Assembly (NCBI GenBank): GCA_016201185.1
Contig: JACQDG010000027.1
Coordinates: 1 to 7,855 of the forward strand
Direction of reading: 5' to 3'
Source: Acidobacteriota bacterium
GTDB taxonomy: Bacteria; Acidobacteriota; Terriglobia; Bryobacterales; JACQDG01
DNA: 7,855 bases
The position numbers and the translations under genes are program-made. Of this stretch, positions 1-6,306 are shown in pieces. Below the pieces are notes generated by a model, which searched no databases, was not told where the DNA came from, and worked only from the letters and a program-made list of their open reading frames with translations. Within the stretch, counting starts at the first letter, position 1. Every line of letters begins with the position of its first letter.

Positions 1-730
1 AATCCCCGCCGTCCGGGTCGGTGTGGACAATTTCCACTCCGTAGACATCGCCGATCCTGGGCTTATGCCAGGCGGGATCGCTCACTCCAAGCGTCGGCGC
101 CATCTTTACCCGCGCCTCCAGTATAAAATCGCCCTTGCTTCTTCCCCAGGGATCCATGGTAATAGCGTAGTCTACCGCGCCAGCCGGCATAGGCTCCTCG
201 ATATAGGTCTTGCCCGGGGCTCCATGGCGCCACCAGGCGCCGTACGGTGGCTTTCGGGCGTCGATGACAAGACAGAAAGCGTTGTCTCCCTGGCCGAACG
301 ACTCGGAAATGTCGTCTTTTGGCGCTTCGATGAACCAGGCAATCGCGTCCTTGAAATACCACCGCTTGTCTTCGTGGGCGGGATCGGTGACGTCGTTGAC
401 GTTGTCGTGAACCTCGGCCCCCAGGTAAAGGTATTCATCGTCCCAGGCCATGTAGTAGCGGGCGTTCAAGTCGTCTTCGGGGGCCGGCTCGTTGCCGTGG
501 TCAGTGAGCCGGTTGATCCTCGGGTCGAACCACGGGGCTTGCTGCACCCGGTAAATATCCCAAACGCCATCGGTGAAAGCCACGTGCTTCCACTCAGAAA
601 GGTTGCCGTCGATCACGGGCGGCTTTTCCAGGCGCGGCGCCCGAATCTCCGCGGTGGTCGAGCGCCGGCATCCCGACAGCGCCAGCAGCAACAAGAACCC
701 TGCCGTTAATTGCGGCATGACCGGCTTCAC
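1..730 (-). CDS. CBM9-like carbohydrate-binding lipoprotein (partial, 3' end off window)
   Basis: The reading frame is open from position 730 to the left edge (243 codons), so the C-terminus is missing. I start it at the GTG at 730, because GGGAGG lies 6 nt upstream and the start adds a Lys after the initiator; the ATG at 718 has no good ribosome site. The N-terminus is a lipoprotein signal: a hydrophobic run at residues 11-18, then the lipobox LSGC with Cys21. The mature part opens with PPVIDGNLSEW (37-47), the usual entry motif of family 9 carbohydrate-binding/DOMON-like domains. It continues with a beta-rich segment (YYMAWDDEYLYLGAEV) and a WYFKDAIAWFIE segment matching the family's 'gDsvei' strand, and ends near VEIVHTDPDGG. 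Role inferred: a surface-anchored sugar- or ligand-binding protein. Because the frame runs off the window, a further domain may follow. The gene diverges from the cytochrome/DUF1549 operon. Confidence 0.85.
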   Translation of the reverse strand, partial: MKPVMPQLTAGFLLLLALSGCRRSTTAEIRAPRLEKPPVIDGNLSEWKHVAFTDGVWDIYRVQQAPWFDPRINRLTDHGNEPAPEDDLNARYYMAWDDEYLYLGAEVHDNVNDVTDPAHEDKRWYFKDAIAWFIEAPKDDISESFGQGDNAFCLVIDARKPPYGAWWRHGAPGKTYIEEPMPAGAVDYAITMDPWGRSKGDFILEARVKMAPTLGVSDPAWHKPRIGDVYGVEIVHTDPDGGD

Positions 731-754
731 ACTTCGCCTCCCAGCGGCTATACT
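726..754 (+). promoter_or_regulatory. Putative sigma70-type promoter of the PSC1/DUF1549 operon
   Basis: TTCACA (726-731) and TATACT (749-754) are separated by 17 nt, one mismatch each from the housekeeping consensus. Transcription would start near 761, only about 12 nt before the ATG at 773, just at the ribosome site. The -35 box overlaps the first codons of the divergent lipoprotein gene (GTG at 730). This is pattern recognition only. Confidence 0.5.
737..742 (-). promoter_or_regulatory. Shine-Dalgarno site deciding the GTG start at 730
   Basis: On the minus strand the sequence reads GGGAGG, then 6 nt, then GTG at 730-728. The next in-frame ATG (718) lies 18 nt from this site, which is too far. 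The upstream GTG is therefore preferred for the lipoprotein, giving an N-terminus of MKPVMPQL before the hydrophobic run. Confidence 0.65.
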
Positions 755-760
755 TTACAA

Positions 761-766
761 AAAGGA
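761..766 (+). promoter_or_regulatory. Shine-Dalgarno site deciding the ATG at 773
   Basis: AAAGGA lies 6 nt before the ATG at 773. The frame is open back to a possible start at 710, but that would place 21 extra residues in front of a normal signal peptide and would overlap the divergent gene. The 773 start is therefore chosen. Confidence 0.7.
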
Positions 767-772
767 CCGGCA

Positions 773-3397
773 ATGGACAAGAAACGGCGTTTCCGGATCT
801 GGCTTGCGGGACCTGCGGCGTTGGCCGTTTCCCTGGCGGGCGCCGTGGCGCAGGCTCCGGAAGCCCCGCCGAATCTGCCTCCGGCGGTCCGCACTCCTGT
901 TGATTTCGCGCGCGACGTCGCCCCGATCTTCCAGAAAAACTGCTACGGCTGCCACGGCCCGGCCCAGCAGATGAACGGCCTCCGCCTGGACCAGAAGGAA
1001 GCGGCCTTGAAGGGCGGCAATTCCGGTCCCGTCATCCTCCCCGGCAGTAGCGAGCAGAGCAAGCTGATTCTGCGGGTCTCGAGCACCCAGAGCGGATTCC
1101 GGATGCCGGCCATCGGCGCGCCTCTGACGCCGGCAGAGATCGGCATTTTGCGCGCGTGGATCGACCAGGAAGCCTCGTGGGGGGCGGGCTCGGTTGCCGC
1201 TGCTGCCTCCAGCCCGCCGGCCAGGCAGCCCGCTCTCGGGCACTGGTCGTTTCAGCCGATTCGGCTTCCTGTGCAGCCGGCGGTTCGCCATCAGGAGCGG
1301 GTCCGCAACCCGATCGACGCTTTTGTCGTGGCTCGCCTGGAGGCCGAGGGCATCGAGCCGTCCCCGGAAGCCGACAAGGTGACGCTGCTCCGGCGGCTCA
1401 GCTTCGACTTGACCGGCCTGCCGCCCACCTTGCAGGAAGTGCGAGATTTTCTGGAGGACAAGAGCCCGAACGCGTACGAGCGGGCGGTCGATCGCCTGCT
1501 CCAATCACCGCATTACGGCGAAAAGTGGGCGCGGCAATGGCTGGACCTGGCCCGCTATGCCGACAGCGACGGCTACGAAAAGGACCTGTCCCGCCCGTAC
1601 GCCTGGCGCTGGCGTCAATGGGTGATTGAAGCGCTCAACCGGGACATGCCGTTCGACCAGTTCACCGTCGCGCAAATCGCCGGCGACCTTCTGCCCGGCG
1701 CAACGGTGGAGCAGAAAGTGGCCACTGGTTTCCACCGCAACTCGCTGAAGAATCGCGAAGCGGGCGTGAACCGGCAAGAGGCTCGATTCGAGGAAGTAAT
1801 TGACCGGACCAACACGACCGGAACCGTCTGGCTGGGCCTCACCGTGGGCTGCGCCCAGTGCCACGACCACAAGTTCGATCCCATCGCCCAGAAGGATTAC
1901 TACCGGCTCTTCGCCTTCTTCAACAGCGCCGAAGAAGCGGACATCGACGCGCCGCTGCCGGGTGAGATGGGGCCTTATTTGCGCGCTCGTCCCCAATATG
2001 AAGCAAAGAGACGCGCCCTGCTCGAGGAAAACGATATTCCCGATCTGCAGGCGAAATGGGAGGCCAAGATCGTGGAGGCGATGGACAACCCCGGCAAGAG
2101 CCTCGATTGGGATTTTTCCGTCACATCTCTGCGGGCCATGCTCGACCATGCCGACCGGCTCCTCCGCAAAGGTCCTGAAAAGCGAACGCCAAAAGAGAAC
2201 GAGCGCGTCACGGAATATTTCGTCGCCGACCCTGGTCCCGAGGTCGCCAAAGACAAGCCGACTCTGGAGATGATAAGGAAGGTTCGCGAACAACTGAAGG
2301 AACTGAACCGCACCTTCCCCGCCCTCACCCAGGCAAACGCCATCGCCGAGAGCCCGGAGCCGGTCAAGACTTATGTAGCTGTCCGCGGCGACTACCGGCA
2401 GAAGGGCCTGGAAGTGCAGCCCGGCACTCTGTCATTCCTGCCGCCGATGCCGGTGACCGGCGAGCCGCCTCGTCTGCGGCTGGCCCGTTGGCTGGTCAGC
2501 CGGGAAAACCCGCTGACGGCCCGCGTGGTGGTCAACCGCATGTGGCAGGAGTTTTTCGGCGCCGGCCTGGTGCGAACCTCGGAAGATTTCGGGACGCAGG
2601 GCGAGAGGTCGACGCATCCGGAGCTGCTCGACTTGCTGGCCTCGACGTTCATGGACCGCGGCTGGAGCATGAAGCAAATGCACAGGCTGATCGTCACCTC
2701 CTCGACCTACCGCCAGTCGTCACGGACGCGCGAGGACCTGAAAGACAAGGACCCGGACAACCGGCTCTTGGCGCGGCAGTCGCGGCTGCGACTGCCGGCC
2801 GAGGAAGTTCGCGACGCCGCGCTGGCAGCCAGCGGCCTGCTTTACCCCGCTGTAGGAGGCAAGAGCGTCCGGCCCGCGCAGCCGGAAAGCGTTTCCAAGC
2901 TGACCTACGCCAACGGGGCGCCTTGGGAGGAAACCGAGGGACCGGAGCGCTATCGCCGTGGCCTCTACGTTCACTACCAGCGCACCTCGCCTTATCCCCA
3001 ACTGGTGAACTTCGACGAGCCGGATTCCGTGACCAGTTGCACGCGGCGGCGGCGGTCGAACACCCCACTTCAGGCGCTAAACCTGCTCAACGATCCGGTG
3101 TTTGTCGAGGCGGCTCAAGCTTTGGCTGTAAGGGTCCTCGAGGAGGCGCCGGCGAATTGGAACGATCGCCTCGAACATGCCTTCCAACTATGCCTGAGCC
3201 GCAAGCCGGATGCCAGCGAGAAAGCCCGGCTGGCGAAGTTTTTCGAGCAGCAGGAAAAAATATTCGAAAAGGCCCGCGACTCTGCGCGGCTGGCGACGCC
3301 GAATGCCGCGCCGGGCGTCGCGCCGGCGGAAACAGCCTCGCTGGTTATGGTAAGCCGGGCATTGATGAACGTTGATGAATTCATTACGAGGGAGTGA
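773..3397 (+). CDS. Planctomycete-type cytochrome C, DUF1549 and DUF1553 domain protein
   Basis: An exported protein of 874 aa with the standard three-part build of this family. Residues 1-27 are a signal peptide: a basic start (MDKKRRFR), a hydrophobic core and an AVA-QA type cleavage site. Residues about 44-131 are the PSC1 cytochrome c domain, with haem motif CYGCH (C57, C60, H61) and an RMPAIGAPLT segment whose M111 is the likely axial ligand. DUF1549 starts near NPIDAFVVARLE (179) and carries a second CxxCH, CAQCH (360-364), followed by DHKFDPI. DUF1553 covers about 565-820, with NRMWQEFFGAGLV, GWSMKQMHRLIV and NTPLQALNLLNDP. Length and ending (RALMNVDEFI) are normal. The DUF1501 gene follows 5 nt after the stop, so the two form an operon. 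The chemistry of the family is not established; a periplasmic redox-linked role in breakdown of complex substrates is an inference. Confidence 0.95.
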   Translation: MDKKRRFRIWLAGPAALAVSLAGAVAQAPEAPPNLPPAVRTPVDFARDVAPIFQKNCYGCHGPAQQMNGLRLDQKEAALKGGNSGPVILPGSSEQSKLILRVSSTQSGFRMPAIGAPLTPAEIGILRAWIDQEASWGAGSVAAAASSPPARQPALGHWSFQPIRLPVQPAVRHQERVRNPIDAFVVARLEAEGIEPSPEADKVTLLRRLSFDLTGLPPTLQEVRDFLEDKSPNAYERAVDRLLQSPHYGEKWARQWLDLARYADSDGYEKDLSRPYAWRWRQWVIEALNRDMPFDQFTVAQIAGDLLPGATVEQKVATGFHRNSLKNREAGVNRQEARFEEVIDRTNTTGTVWLGLTVGCAQCHDHKFDPIAQKDYYRLFAFFNSAEEADIDAPLPGEMGPYLRARPQYEAKRRALLEENDIPDLQAKWEAKIVEAMDNPGKSLDWDFSVTSLRAMLDHADRLLRKGPEKRTPKENERVTEYFVADPGPEVAKDKPTLEMIRKVREQLKELNRTFPALTQANAIAESPEPVKTYVAVRGDYRQKGLEVQPGTLSFLPPMPVTGEPPRLRLARWLVSRENPLTARVVVNRMWQEFFGAGLVRTSEDFGTQGERSTHPELLDLLASTFMDRGWSMKQMHRLIVTSSTYRQSSRTREDLKDKDPDNRLLARQSRLRLPAEEVRDAALAASGLLYPAVGGKSVRPAQPESVSKLTYANGAPWEETEGPERYRRGLYVHYQRTSPYPQLVNFDEPDSVTSCTRRRRSNTPLQALNLLNDPVFVEAAQALAVRVLEEAPANWNDRLEHAFQLCLSRKPDASEKARLAKFFEQQEKIFEKARDSARLATPNAAPGVAPAETASLVMVSRALMNVDEFITRE
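3391..3394 (+). promoter_or_regulatory. Shine-Dalgarno site for the DUF1501 gene
   Basis: GGAG, in the wider run GAGGGAG, lies 8 nt before the ATG at 3403 and inside the last codons of the upstream gene. A GTG at 3394 overlaps the preceding stop and is in frame, but it lies within this site and has no good site of its own. Confidence 0.6.
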
Positions 3398-3402
3398 TTG
3401 GC

Positions 3403-4851
3403 ATGAATTGGGAACAGTTTCGACAGATCCAGACCCGAAGGGACTTCTTCCGCCAGTGCGCGGGAGGCGTGGGCATTCTCGCGCTGGCCGACCTGCTGAC
3501 GGCCGACGGCCTGACGGCGGCCGGCAGTCTCCCCAAGATCAATCCGCTGGCGCCGCGCCAGCCTCATTTTCCTCCCAAGGCGAAGCACGTCATCTTCATG
3601 TTCATGGAAGGAGGGCCCAGCCAGTTCGAGCTGTTCGATGAAAAGCCCGCCCTCCAGAAATACCACGGCCATTCTTTACCGCCTTCCCTCACCAAGGATT
3701 TGAAGCTCGCCTTCATCAAGCCCACCGCGGCCGTCATGGCCAGCTCCTTCAAGTTCCAGCGCCATGGCAAATGTGGCACGGAGTTTTCCGAGCTGTTGCC
3801 GCACCTGGGTTCCTGCGCGGACGACATCTGCCTCATCCGTTCCATGCACACCGACGCCTTCAACCACCACCCGGGGCAACTCCTGCTTTTCACGGGCTTC
3901 ATACAATTCGGGCGGCCGACGATGGGCGCCTGGGCCCTTTACGGGCTGGGAAGCGAATCGGAAGACCTCCCAGGGTTCGTCGTACTTACCTCGGGAAAGG
4001 GCACCAGCGGGGGCGCCAGCAACTTTGCAAGCGGCTTTCTTCCCTCCTACTATCAAGGCACGGTCTTGCGCAACAGCGGCGATCCTATTCTCTATCTTTC
4101 CGACCCTCCGGGAATCAGCCGGGAATCCCAGCGGGCGACCATGGACTTCCTGCGAGACATCAATGCCGCGCACTTCGATAGCACCGGCGACGTGGAAGTG
4201 GCCTCGCGGATCGCTTCCTACGAGCTGGCGTTCCGGATGCAAATGGCCGCTCCGGAATTACTGGACTTTTCCAAGGAGCCGGCCGGCATCCGCGAAATGT
4301 ACGGGATTGACAGCGACGATGCGGAGGTCCGGCAGTTCGCCTCCAACTGCCTGCTCGCTCGGAGGCTGGTGGAGCGTGGCGTGCGCTTCATCCTGATGAT
4401 GGATGCCAGTTGGGACGACCACACCGAGCTGAACAAGAAACTTCCCAAGCGCTGCGCCAAGATCGACCAGCCTACGGCGGCGTTAATCAAAGACCTCAAG
4501 CAGCGAGGCCTGCTCGATGAGACTCTCTTGGTGTGGGGCGGCGAATTCGGGCGCACGCCGATGGTCGAGATCCGCAAGCCCGAGGACGCCGACAACGCCG
4601 GGCGCGACCACCATCCCAACGCTTACAGCATGTGGATGGCCGGCGGCGGCATCAAGGGAGGCCAGGTGGTAGGCAAGACCGACGATCTTTGCCTCAACAT
4701 CGTCGAAGACCCCATCCACGTTCACGATTTGCAGGCCACGCTTCTCCAGTGCCTGGGCTTCGACCACACCCGCCTGACGTACAAGTACATGGGGCGCGAA
4801 TTCCGGCTGACCGATGTGTCGGGCAGGGTAGCGGAAAAGCTGCTCGCGTAG
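3403..4851 (+). CDS. DUF1501 family protein (sulfatase/alkaline-phosphatase-like), Tat-exported
   Basis: A complete 482-aa member of the DUF1501 family, which is related to the alkaline phosphatase/sulfatase superfamily and is usually encoded beside DUF1549/DUF1553 proteins, as here. The N-terminus has a twin-arginine motif, TRRDFF (11-16), followed by a weakly hydrophobic stretch to about residue 40, so export in folded form by the Tat pathway is likely. Family motifs in order are MEGGPSQFELFDEKP (68-82), SMHTDAFNHHPG (137-148), ARRLVERGVRF, WDDH in the middle, WGGEFGRTPM (378-387), GRDHHPNA (400-407) and a C-terminal HVHDLQATLLQCLGFDHT segment. The conserved His and Asp residues could bind metal, but the reaction is unknown. 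The start is the ATG at 3403. The gene ends 38 bp before the stop of a gene on the other strand. Confidence 0.93.
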   Translation: MNWEQFRQIQTRRDFFRQCAGGVGILALADLLTADGLTAAGSLPKINPLAPRQPHFPPKAKHVIFMFMEGGPSQFELFDEKPALQKYHGHSLPPSLTKDLKLAFIKPTAAVMASSFKFQRHGKCGTEFSELLPHLGSCADDICLIRSMHTDAFNHHPGQLLLFTGFIQFGRPTMGAWALYGLGSESEDLPGFVVLTSGKGTSGGASNFASGFLPSYYQGTVLRNSGDPILYLSDPPGISRESQRATMDFLRDINAAHFDSTGDVEVASRIASYELAFRMQMAAPELLDFSKEPAGIREMYGIDSDDAEVRQFASNCLLARRLVERGVRFILMMDASWDDHTELNKKLPKRCAKIDQPTAALIKDLKQRGLLDETLLVWGGEFGRTPMVEIRKPEDADNAGRDHHPNAYSMWMAGGGIKGGQVVGKTDDLCLNIVEDPIHVHDLQATLLQCLGFDHTRLTYKYMGREFRLTDVSGRVAEKLLA

Positions 4852-4889
4852 CGGCGCTCCGTCAGGATCGCGATCTTTGGTAGTGGGTT

Positions 4890-5618
4890 TCACCGAAGCG
4901 CCAAAATAAACTCTGCCGCGCGCCGAGTGAATTCTGGCGTCACCCACCGTGGTGGACTTCGCTGGATGCTCGTCTTGCCGTGGAAGCCCCCGAACACCTT
5001 TCGCATTTCTGGCGCCAGCCTGTGGAGAGGGCGGCCGCTTCTGTCCGTTCCCACCGAGCTAATCCTTACCGCCTTCTTCAGCAACCGGCTGTTCGCGTTG
5101 CCCTTTACGAGAACCAGACGATCCTTCTGGTCTTCGAAGACTTCGCGATGCATAACATGGAAGTTTTTCTTGAACATTCCGACCAATTCCGCTGGGCTGA
5201 AGTCAGTGGCGAGACCCGCCCGCACGACCTCGAAATACCCGATAATGTACAAAGCTGGCGGGTTATCGAAGCCCCAACCGTTGAGGCCCCCGTAGAACAC
5301 TAACAGGTCGCCTTCGCTGAGCCGGCGCAATGACGCCTTGGGAGGCGTCGGATCACCGTACGTGAATGTCGCAAACTCAGGATCGAAGTGGATGGATTGG
5401 CCGAAAAACCTCTCGCGGCGAGCCTCAGGGAAGTAATCGACCAATCTTCGCCCCCCTCTGCCGCGAGTGTTTCCGTACGTCCTCTTGTCACGTACCCTGG
5501 GGAACGAGGCTTGGCTCGCCGGAATTGGAATGTATTCAAACGAGCCGTCCCTGAAGAGAGGCCCGTGAATTCCCCCACAACCCGTGTCTATACCGACCCT
5601 CAGCAAGACGACTTGCAT
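4890..5618 (-). CDS. Nmad3-like protein (nucleotide modification associated domain 3)
   Basis: A 242-aa cytoplasmic protein without signal peptide or membrane segment. The N-terminus (MQVVLLRVGIDTGCGGIHGP, then LFRDGSFEYIPIP to residue 33) matches, from memory, the pattern of Nmad3: R-x-G-x-D-x-G-x-G-G, then DG, then a PIP triplet. Further conserved-looking parts are HFDPEF (77-82), TYGDP (86-90), LSEGDLLVFYGGLN (100-113), LYIIGYFEVV (123-132) and a C-terminal KGNANSRLLKKAV (172-184). The family was named because its genes occur with DNA base-modification genes; its activity is unknown to me. I chose the ATG at 5618, since AAGGA lies 8 nt upstream and the family motif begins directly after it. 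The frame is open back to an ATG at 5696, but those 26 residues do not resemble the family. It overlaps the end of the Nmad2 gene by 19 bp, suggesting translational coupling. Confidence 0.78.
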   Translation of the reverse strand: MQVVLLRVGIDTGCGGIHGPLFRDGSFEYIPIPASQASFPRVRDKRTYGNTRGRGGRRLVDYFPEARRERFFGQSIHFDPEFATFTYGDPTPPKASLRRLSEGDLLVFYGGLNGWGFDNPPALYIIGYFEVVRAGLATDFSPAELVGMFKKNFHVMHREVFEDQKDRLVLVKGNANSRLLKKAVRISSVGTDRSGRPLHRLAPEMRKVFGGFHGKTSIQRSPPRWVTPEFTRRAAEFILALR

Positions 5619-6172
5619 CCCTTGCTTCCTTTCGATTTGTCCATAGGCTTCATGCGCGGTTCCCCGTGTTTCCCAGTCTTGTGGGCCTCGATCCACTTAA
5701 CAAACCCGCCGATATCTCGAAAATCGCATCGAAATCCAGGGCCTTTCTTTTCGAGACCGAGCTTAAGGAACTTTTCAGGAATATCAATGGCGTTCGCTCC
5801 GAAGTAGTAGAAGTGCCGCGAGATGAGAGCGAATTGTTCGTACCGTTCAAAATTGTTGACGGGCCGTTTGTTGTTCCCCTGTGGACTGTTCTCCAGGCGC
5901 TTCTTTGCGAATCGAGGGTCGGCGTAGTACTCCTCACGCGTAAGTTTTTCATCCACTCGCATTGCATAAATGAGCTTCCCGTGGCCGGCGCTCTTTTGCA
6001 GGTTCGCCCCGCCGGTACCTATGACCCAGTCTCCCACTCTCGCCAATTCTTCAACATTCCTGGGCTTCCCAGGAGAACAGCGGAATTTGCACCCGCGAAG
6101 GGTGCACACACCGAAATATGGGTTGAGCGCCCGCCCAGTATCATGATCAACAACATAGGAGTAAAGCTTCAT
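5600..6172 (-). CDS. Nmad2-like protein (nucleotide modification associated domain 2)
   Basis: A 190-aa soluble protein, first gene of the minus-strand pair. It begins MKLYSYVVDHDTGRALNPYF and then GVCTLRGCKFRC, carrying Cys23, Cys28 and Cys32; this 'YSYVV..D.G.A.NP..G.CTL..CK' pattern is what I recall for Nmad2. Next comes ARVGDWVIGTGG (44-55), then GKLIYAMRVDEKL (65-77), a DPRFAKKR segment, and SRHFYYFGANAIDIPE (118-133). The GDWVIGTGG segment resembles the 'GD' turn of PUA/EVE/ASCH-type domains, so a role in recognising modified nucleotides is an inference. The C-terminus is a Lys/Ser/Cys tail (175-190). The start is well supported: GAGGAGG lies 6 nt before the ATG at 6172. Local base composition is lower in GC (29 of 60 bases at 5761-5820) than the DUF1553 gene (40 of 60 at 2521-2580), fitting an acquired gene. 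Confidence 0.8.
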   Translation of the reverse strand: MKLYSYVVDHDTGRALNPYFGVCTLRGCKFRCSPGKPRNVEELARVGDWVIGTGGANLQKSAGHGKLIYAMRVDEKLTREEYYADPRFAKKRLENSPQGNNKRPVNNFERYEQFALISRHFYYFGANAIDIPEKFLKLGLEKKGPGFRCDFRDIGGFVKWIEAHKTGKHGEPRMKPMDKSKGSKGCKSSC

Positions 6173-6199
6173 AAGACGCCTCCTCGGCCGCTGGATAAT

Positions 6200-6227
6200 C
6201 CGAGTCTACAACACGCTCGGCTGTAGA
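6200..6227 (-). promoter_or_regulatory. Inverted repeats in the leader of the Nmad2-Nmad3 pair
   Basis: Two alternative pairings overlap here: CCGAG (6200-6204) with CTCGG (6216-6220), and TCTACA (6205-6210) with TGTAGA (6222-6227). They sit 15-55 nt upstream of the Nmad2 ribosome site, so they could be a protein-binding site or, if transcribed, mutually exclusive leader hairpins. Arms are short and chance is possible. I found no convincing -35/-10 pair for the Nmad2 promoter in the 134-bp spacer 6173-6306. Confidence 0.25.
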
Positions 6228-6263
6228 GTCGGCAAATCGGAAACTCACCCACTACCCGACCTT

Positions 6264-6303
6264 TTGATGCCTTGACATCAATTTCTTCCACAGCTATGAT
6301 GTC
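6264..6303 (+). promoter_or_regulatory. Putative VapB/VapBC autoregulatory operator
   Basis: GACATCA (6274-6280) and TGATGTC (6297-6303) are a perfect 7-bp inverted repeat with a 16-nt spacer, and they overlap the -35 and -10 boxes. A third half-site, TTGATG (6264-6269), pairs with CATCAA (6276-6281) over a 6-nt spacer. Repeated short half-sites over the promoter are what an autorepressing ribbon-helix-helix antitoxin commonly binds. Binding itself is inferred. Confidence 0.45.
6272..6300 (+). promoter_or_regulatory. vapBp: Near-consensus sigma70 promoter of vapBC
   Basis: TTGACA (6272-6277) matches the -35 consensus exactly, and TATGAT (6295-6300) follows after 17 nt, one base from consensus. 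The expected transcription start is at or within a base or two of 6307, which is the A of the vapB ATG. Confidence 0.75.
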
Positions 6304-6306
6304 GTT

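Noticed and set aside
710..772. Upstream start at 710 for the PSC1/DUF1549 gene
   Set aside because: It would add 21 residues before an ordinary signal peptide, would overlap the divergent gene, and lacks a ribosome site; the ATG at 773 has AAAGGA 6 nt upstream.
2488..3375. 295-codon plus-strand frame inside the DUF1553 region, and similar long antisense frames at 755-1504 and 1505-2293
   Set aside because: These are Arg/Ala/Gly-rich or otherwise atypical frames expected from GC-rich DNA; the DUF1549/DUF1553 frame is continuous with family motifs throughout.
4853..4902. GGCGCT/AGCGCC inverted repeat with an inner GATCGCGATC palindrome in the convergent gap, considered as a bidirectional terminator
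   Set aside because: The loop is 38 nt and no U-run follows the stem on either strand.
5619..5696. Longer Nmad3 product starting at 5696
   Set aside because: The extra 26 residues lie inside the Nmad2 gene in another frame and do not resemble the family; the ATG at 5618 has a ribosome site and begins at the conserved motif.
5666..6226. 186-codon open frame on the plus strand opposite Nmad2
   Set aside because: It is antisense to a gene with a strong ribosome site and family motifs, and its product shows no recognisable domain.
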